A stretch of 9,422 nt of DNA, taken from positions 1 to 9,422 of the forward strand of contig JAKADJ010000071.1 of the NCBI GenBank assembly GCA_021820645.1, read 5' to 3'. The DNA comes from Bacillota bacterium (GTDB lineage Bacteria > Bacillota_E > Sulfobacillia > Sulfobacillales > Sulfobacillaceae). A program made the position numbers and the translations under genes. The notes below the pieces were generated by a model. That model made no database searches. It worked only from the letters and a program-made list of their open reading frames with translations, and was not told the DNA's origin. This document shows, in pieces, positions 6,346 through 9,422 of the stretch. Within the stretch, counting starts at the first letter, position 1; every line of letters starts with the position of its first letter.

Positions 6346-6370
6346 ACTTTCGGTAACCCGAAGATAGACT
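6342..6370 (+). promoter_or_regulatory. Putative sigma-E-like (mother-cell) promoter for the MciZ-like ORF
   Basis: GAATACT (6342-6348) and GATAGACT (6363-6370) match the sigma-E form ATA, 16 bases, CATACA-T: the ATA to -10 distance is exactly 16, and the -10 element agrees at five of seven fixed positions. Start of transcription would be near 6377, about 28 bases before the ATG. The spacer carries TTCGG (6349-6353) and CCGAA (6358-6362), a small inverted repeat that could be an operator. No comparable sigma-A promoter was found here. Confidence 0.35.
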
Positions 6371-6404
6371 AGCCTAAGTAATATGTTCTTTGAGGAGGTA
6401 CCTC

Positions 6405-6563
6405 ATGGGCTGGGCATTCGTGGGCACCGCACGGGAACTACAAAGCCAACTGAAGCGATGGCCCCTCGCGTTGCCCTTGGCGGTTTATTTAAATATCATC
6501 CGCCACGGGAATCTTTCGCGCCATCCGTTGGCTCCAACCGAATCCAGCGCACCGCCGATTTGA
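6405..6563 (+). CDS. MciZ-like small protein (putative mother-cell inhibitor of FtsZ)
   Basis: 52 residues from an ATG preceded by AGGAGG six bases upstream, one of the strongest ribosome sites in the window. The N-terminal part, VGTARELQSQLKRW, resembles the core of Bacillus subtilis MciZ as I remember it (VGKAWEIRAKLKEY), with the same VGxAxE(I/L)xxxLK(E/R)(Y/W) spacing, followed by a second short hydrophobic helix-like stretch (LPLAVYLNII). MciZ is a roughly 40-residue sigma-E-dependent peptide that caps FtsZ filaments in the mother cell during sporulation. The sporulation neighbourhood and sigma-E-like promoter agree. The C-terminal 17 residues (LSRHPLAPTESSAPPI) are extra and lie inside the overlap with the convergent Hfq-like gene. 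The motif is short and recalled from memory, so the family call is moderate; the ORF itself could also be chance. Confidence 0.5.
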   Translation: MGWAFVGTARELQSQLKRWPLALPLAVYLNIIRHGNLSRHPLAPTESSAPPI

Positions 6564-6843
6564 ATACCAATGTGGGATATCCGGCGTTTGCAATGGTTAG
6601 AGCATACGTGTCGAAATCAGTAAGGGTTCCACACAAGGTGGACCCATCGTTAAAGGCGACTTCTAACCGAACTTGCTGGACAAGCCAATCGCTAAAGAGC
6701 GCCTCTTGAGCATGGCTGTGCCGAGTCGGGGACGGTGTGGGTTTTCCTGGCTTCGGCACTCCGGTGGTCGAGTGGGGAATGCGCGCCGAACCCGAGCGTT
6801 CGTATTGAGGCACTTCTACCCACGATTTCTTTTGGCTTGGCAT
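6496..6843 (-). CDS. Divergent Hfq/LSm-like protein with Pro/Ser-rich N-terminal extension
   Basis: 115 residues. Residues 45-104 follow the Hfq layout: a short helix beginning Gln46-Glu47 (QEALFSDWLVQQ, cf. Q-D in Hfq), then VRLEVAFNDGSTLCGTLTDF with the Sm1 pattern (NDG, L-x-G, F-D at 77-78), strands YALTI and TLVF, and an Sm2-like VFKSAVRWIRL in place of the Hfq YKHAIS motif. Hfq forms ring hexamers that bind U-rich and A-rich RNA. Here the His of YKHA is Ser, so RNA contacts may differ. The first 44 residues are Pro/Ser/Arg/Lys rich and look disordered; canonical Hfq has its tail at the C-terminus instead. The ribosome site overlaps the stop of the 243-residue gene 14 bases upstream, implying translational coupling. 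The 3' end overlaps the convergent MciZ-like ORF. Fold call fairly sure, function inferred. Confidence 0.68.
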   Translation of the reverse strand: MPSQKKSWVEVPQYERSGSARIPHSTTGVPKPGKPTPSPTRHSHAQEALFSDWLVQQVRLEVAFNDGSTLCGTLTDFDTYALTIANAGYPTLVFKSAVRWIRLEPTDGAKDSRGG

Positions 6844-6857
6844 CTGGTTATCCTCTC

Positions 6858-7589
6858 CTAATCTGCTTCCGATTCTTGACTCCGATGATCCCTAGAGGAA
6901 GCGTTCGCCAAAATTGACTCCAAAGTGGGCGTATCGTTCCCGCTAATGCGTCGATTAATCGCATCGAGTACAGCACGAATAGCAGCGCCTTGTCCATCAC
7001 CACGTTCTTGAGCGGCGCCGATTAGGACTTCTTCCCGACGCCGTCGATTCAAAAAGCTGAGGCCCACGACGACCACCGAACGACTAGCCAAAGCCAAAGT
7101 CCTCAGCTCTGCTAACACAAAACGATGGGTGATGCCCGGAACGTTGTTTATGGCCTCAATGGTAGCCTGCGCCATCACGTGATGATATTGGCTCGGAATG
7201 TATCGTCCTTGCCACTCGCCTTCATATTCTTCCATGATGTTGTTGCCGGGATGTAGCGTCACCGTGGCATGGCCCATTTGGTTGGCTGTATCCCAATCCA
7301 TAAAGTACTCGCCGATGATTAAGCGACCCAGGTTCTGAGATGGTGCATCGGGCACGATTTGGGCAATGGAGATGCGTTTATGGTCTACCCGAAGATTCCA
7401 CTGCGACAACAAGGCACTTTCAATGTCTCTTACGATTTGCTTCGGAGCCCTCTCGACGGTACTTAATGCGTGAATTTCCTCAACGCCGCCCCAGTCGTTA
7501 ATCGTGACATGGCACTTTAGCACCATCGGTATCTTTAAGATAAGATTTTCAATGTCACTAACCGGTACCTGTTCAACCTCACCCGCCAT
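6858..7589 (-). CDS. Conserved two-domain protein of unknown function, operon partner of the Hfq-like gene
   Basis: 243 residues, no signal peptide or membrane segment. Residues 8-80 read as helix-strand-strand-helix-strand: SDIENLILKIPM, VLKCHVTIN, VEEIHALST, PKQIVRDIESALLSQW, KRISIAQIV. I recall segments like PKQIVRDIESAL...VDHKRISIAQ as a recurrent module in unannotated Firmicute and actinobacterial proteins; its topology resembles small ring-building or BON-like domains, but that is by eye only. A second domain (about 92-220) has ATVTL, an acidic stretch (EEYEGEW), a helix ATIEAINNVPGI and strands LRTLALAS and SVVVVGLSFLN followed by RRRREE, and ends with a charged tail. AAAGGGG lies eleven bases before the ATG. 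The gene sits after the leucine dehydrogenase terminator and is coupled to the Hfq-like gene, so a role with RNA is possible but unproven. Confidence 0.8.
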   Translation of the reverse strand: MAGEVEQVPVSDIENLILKIPMVLKCHVTINDWGGVEEIHALSTVERAPKQIVRDIESALLSQWNLRVDHKRISIAQIVPDAPSQNLGRLIIGEYFMDWDTANQMGHATVTLHPGNNIMEEYEGEWQGRYIPSQYHHVMAQATIEAINNVPGITHRFVLAELRTLALASRSVVVVGLSFLNRRRREEVLIGAAQERGDGQGAAIRAVLDAINRRISGNDTPTLESILANASSRDHRSQESEAD

Positions 7590-7638
7590 CTCCGTGGATT
7601 CCCCTTTGAGACATTCTTATTAGCCACCCAAACAAAAC

Positions 7639-7673
7639 GAAACGGTATCTATAGCACTATTCGATACCGTTTC
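7639..7673 (-). terminator. Rho-independent terminator of leucine dehydrogenase
   Basis: GAAACGGTATC (7639-7649) and GATACCGTTTC (7663-7673) are exact 11-bp complements; the 13-base loop can pair further (ATAG/CTAT). On the minus strand the hairpin is followed by GTTTTGTTT, and it lies 26 bases past the leucine dehydrogenase stop codon. Confidence 0.8.
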
Positions 7674-7698
7674 CTAAAATTCCTCTTTGGACGACCGA

Positions 7699-8766
7699 TT
7701 ATTCGGGGACGTAGGTGCTAAACACGCGTCCTAGGACGTGAATGCGGGACTCGGCAATCCGGTCCGCAGCTTCTTGGGTGGGAATCCGTTCTGTCTGTGC
7801 CCGATTGAGAATTTCCGAGACCTGACCCCCGATTTGTTGAACTCTGGCATAGGCCCGGTCTCGATTATAGCCATTACGGTGGAACTCGTCAGCGACATTG
7901 ACGACGCCACCGCCATTAATGACATAGTCTGGGACATAGACAATATTGCGTTTTAAAAGGTCCAGGCCATGACGGGGATCCTTTAGTTGATTGTTGGCCG
8001 AGCCTGCCACTACACGGCATTGCAATTGAGGAATCGTCTCGTCATTCAGTATGGCGCCCAAGGCACAGGGAGCAAATATATCAGCGTTCACTCCATAAAT
8101 AGCCGACGGTTCGACCCAAGTTGCGTTGAGCTCTTGGGCCAAGGCGCGGCCTTCTTCGGGGTGAATGTCGGTGACAATGAGTTTTGCGCCTTCGTCCACC
8201 AGCATCCGGGCTAAAAGTCCACCCACATGGCCTAAACCTTGAATCGCCACCGTGCGGCCTCTGAGACTGGTTGTGCTCCAGACTAGCGTAGCCGCTGCTC
8301 TCATGCCTTCCAGCACGCCCAACGCCGTGGCGGGGGAAGGGTCCCCGCTGGTTTCCTTGAGGCCGCCCACAAACTCAGTCTCCCGGGCGACCAAGGCCAT
8401 GTCGTCGGCGTTAATCCCGACATCTTCCGCAGTAATGTATCGCCCACCCAGGCTTTGAATCAATCGACCAAAGGCACGGAACAGGGCCTCGGATTTGTCT
8501 TGTCGACTATCTGCCCAGATTATCGACTTGCCTCCCCCTAAGTCCAGACCCATCGCGGCATTCTTGTACGTCATGCCCCGCGAGAGTCGAAGCACATCCA
8601 CAATGGCATCATCTTCGGTGTCGTATTCCCACATCCGACAGCCACCCAACGCAGGTCCTAAGGTTGTATCGTGGATCCCCACGATGGCCTTAAGACCCGT
8701 GGTCTTGTCATACCAAAATACCAGTTCCTCGTGACCAAGCTTTTCCATCGATTCGAATATGTTCAT
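7699..8766 (-). CDS. Leucine dehydrogenase (Glu/Leu/Phe/Val dehydrogenase family)
   Basis: NAD-dependent reversible oxidative deamination of branched-chain amino acids to 2-oxo acids, which feed branched-chain fatty acid synthesis or provide ammonia. 355 residues, normal for the family. GPALGGCRMW at 37-46, MTYKNAAMGLDLGGGK with Lys68 and catalytic Lys80 (the same numbers as in Bacillus leucine dehydrogenase), Asp115 in TAEDVG, the nucleotide-binding GLGHVGG at 177-183, Asp200 at the end of the second Rossmann strand (LIVTD, favouring NAD), and the C-terminal PDYVINGGGVVNVADE. The ATG at 8766 has no ribosome site at the usual distance; AAGGGAG lies 27 bases away across a small hairpin. The gene has its own terminator and is flanked by the spo0A terminator, so it is monocistronic. 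Valine or phenylalanine preference cannot be excluded. Confidence 0.93.
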   Translation of the reverse strand: MNIFESMEKLGHEELVFWYDKTTGLKAIVGIHDTTLGPALGGCRMWEYDTEDDAIVDVLRLSRGMTYKNAAMGLDLGGGKSIIWADSRQDKSEALFRAFGRLIQSLGGRYITAEDVGINADDMALVARETEFVGGLKETSGDPSPATALGVLEGMRAAATLVWSTTSLRGRTVAIQGLGHVGGLLARMLVDEGAKLIVTDIHPEEGRALAQELNATWVEPSAIYGVNADIFAPCALGAILNDETIPQLQCRVVAGSANNQLKDPRHGLDLLKRNIVYVPDYVINGGGVVNVADEFHRNGYNRDRAYARVQQIGGQVSEILNRAQTERIPTQEAADRIAESRIHVLGRVFSTYVPE

Positions 8767-8772
8767 GAGTTT

Positions 8773-8800
8773 CTCGCAAGTGCGCGAGCTTCACTCCCTT
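8773..8800 (-). promoter_or_regulatory. Leucine dehydrogenase translation-initiation region with hairpin between ribosome site and start
   Basis: The only good ribosome site is AAGGGAG (complement of 8794-8800), 27 bases before the ATG. Between them CTCGC (complement of 8784-8788) and GCGAG (complement of 8773-8777) pair as a 5-bp stem with a 6-base loop. Folding this 16-base hairpin reduces the effective spacing to 11 bases, so the structure may be needed for, or tune, translation. Confidence 0.4.
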
Positions 8801-8814
8801 TCGTTCGCTGTCTA

Positions 8815-8836
8815 GGGCTCTACTTGTTGTGAGCCC
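8815..8836 (-). other. Stem-loop in leucine dehydrogenase leader
   Basis: GGGCTC (8815-8820) and GAGCCC (8831-8836) are exact complements with a 10-base loop, in the predicted 5' leader upstream of the ribosome site. No T-run follows, so it is not a standard attenuator by itself. Confidence 0.35.
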
Positions 8837-8852
8837 CGTTCTACCGTTCTCC

Positions 8853-8881
8853 ATAATGGCACAATTACAAGCCAGGGTAAA
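8853..8881 (-). promoter_or_regulatory. Putative sigma-A promoter of leucine dehydrogenase
   Basis: On the minus strand TTTACC (complement of 8876-8881), a 17-bp spacer and CATTAT (complement of 8853-8858), each four of six to consensus. Transcription would start near 8846, giving a leader of about 80 bases that contains two small hairpins. Confidence 0.35.
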
Positions 8882-8894
8882 CCAACGATTCTGC

Positions 8895-8907
8895 GACATA
8901 GTATGTC
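8895..8907. promoter_or_regulatory. Perfect 13-bp palindrome upstream of the leucine dehydrogenase promoter
   Basis: GACATA (8895-8900), a central G, and TATGTC (8902-8907) are exact complements. The site lies about 14 bases upstream of the proposed -35 element, the position of an activator or repressor site. The regulator is not recognised. Confidence 0.35.
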
Positions 8908-8974
8908 TCATCCAAGTGTTTTGCACCAGGAGACTCTTACCAACAAACTTAATTAGGCCCCATAGAAAGACCCA

Positions 8975-9010
8975 AAGAGAGAGGGCGCCCGGCCGGGCGC
9001 CCTCTCTCTT
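8975..9010 (-). terminator. Terminator of spo0A, perfect 36-bp palindrome
   Basis: 18 bases (8975-8992) are exactly complementary to the next 18 (8993-9010), a GC-rich core (GGGCGCCCGG) flanked by AGAGAG/CTCTCT. It starts ten bases after the spo0A stop codon and is followed on the minus strand by a modest T/C tract (TTTGGGTCTTTC). Its symmetry means it could also stop plus-strand transcription. Confidence 0.8.
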
Positions 9011-9020
9011 CTTGTGGTTC

Positions 9021-9422
9021 CTAACTGGCTTTGATTTGCATCCGTAACTTATCTGCCACCATCGCGATAAATTCGCTGTTGGTAGGCTTGCCACGGTCCC
9101 GGTTCACCGTATGGCCAAAAATCCCATTGATCACGTCTACGTTGCCACGGGCCCAGGCTACCTCGATGGCGTGCCGGATGGCGCGCTCTACCCGACTCGG
9201 CGTGGTTTTATATTTTGTAGCCACTGCAGGATAGAGTTCTTTGGTGACTCCACTTAAAAGATCCACTCGATTAACAACCATGAGAATGGCTTCCCGTAAA
9301 TAGAGATATCCCTTAATGTGCGCCGGAATCCCAATCTCATGAATGATGTTGGTGACTTCTACGTCCAGGTGCTTCACAGGCAGTACCTGGAGCTTGCCAG
9401 AACTCACTGTCGGTCGTGGTTG
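9021..9422 (-). CDS. spo0A: Spo0A, sporulation master response regulator (C-terminal part; 5' part beyond window)
   Basis: The frame is open through the right edge; 133 codons are visible. The segment from [20 protein letters not shown] onward is near-identical in pattern to the Spo0A DNA-binding domain: [19 protein letters not shown], the recognition-helix region [18 protein letters not shown], then [17 protein letters not shown] at the C-terminus. The first visible residues ([15 protein letters not shown]) look like the linker from the phospho-receiver domain, which lies outside the window. Spo0A~P binds 0A boxes (TGTCGAA-type) to activate sporulation genes and repress abrB. A GTG at 9407 should not be taken as a start: the frame continues upstream without a stop. 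A strong terminator follows the gene. Confidence 0.96.
   Translation of the reverse strand, partial: QPRPTVSSGKLQVLPVKHLDVEVTNIIHEIGIPAHIKGYLYLREAILMVVNRVDLLSGVTKELYPAVATKYKTTPSRVERAIRHAIEVAWARGNVDVINGIFGHTVNRDRGKPTNSEFIAMVADKLRMQIKAS

Noticed and set aside
6383..6709. Plus-strand 108-residue open frame across the MciZ-like and Hfq-like region.
   Set aside because: Most of it is antisense to the Hfq fold; the ribosome site in this area serves the ATG at 6405 in another frame.
8708..9094. Minus-strand 128-residue open frame through the spo0A terminator and leucine dehydrogenase leader.
   Set aside because: It crosses a strong terminator and overlaps the ends of two certain genes in another frame, with no recognisable domain.

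Overview
The window comes from an endospore-forming Firmicute. It carries the C-terminal half of Spo0A and a complete SpoIIM, both restricted to spore formers. The moderately high G+C, TTG/GTG starts and general style of the proteins fit a Sulfobacillus-like thermoacidophile; this genus call is an inference from memory, not a database match.

Layout, left to right. Minus strand, 1-1897: an ACT-domain malic enzyme (last residues beyond the left edge), preceded by a thioredoxin-fold peroxiredoxin-like gene. That gene is read through an in-frame TGA exactly at the first cysteine position of its active-site motif (RGLF-U-PYC) and is followed by a SECIS-like stem-loop, so it is a candidate selenoprotein. 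Plus strand, 2124-3417: a four-helix His-containing membrane protein and an EamA/DMT transporter, separated by one base, behind a sigma-A-like promoter. Minus strand, 3364-5817: spoIIM, a 44-residue zinc-ribbon protein and an M17 leucyl aminopeptidase whose leader holds a perfect 10-bp inverted repeat. Plus strand, 5914-6563: a compact MazG-like protein, a 95-bp nested palindromic element, and a 52-codon ORF resembling MciZ (mother-cell inhibitor of FtsZ) behind a sigma-E-like promoter. Minus strand, 6496-7589: an unrecognised two-domain 243-residue protein and, coupled to it, a divergent Hfq/LSm-like protein with a long N-terminal extension. Minus strand, 7699-9422: leucine dehydrogenase with its own terminator, then the 3' part of spo0A with a terminator that is a perfect 36-bp palindrome.

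Biologically, the window mixes sporulation control (Spo0A, SpoIIM, putative MciZ), amino-acid and carbon metabolism (leucine aminopeptidase, leucine dehydrogenase, malic enzyme), a putative redox selenoprotein and a putative RNA-binding Hfq-like operon. The observations most worth follow-up are the UGA-containing peroxiredoxin with its SECIS-like hairpin, the Hfq-like protein with its operon partner, and the MciZ-like ORF. No rRNA, tRNA, CRISPR array or insertion sequence was seen.
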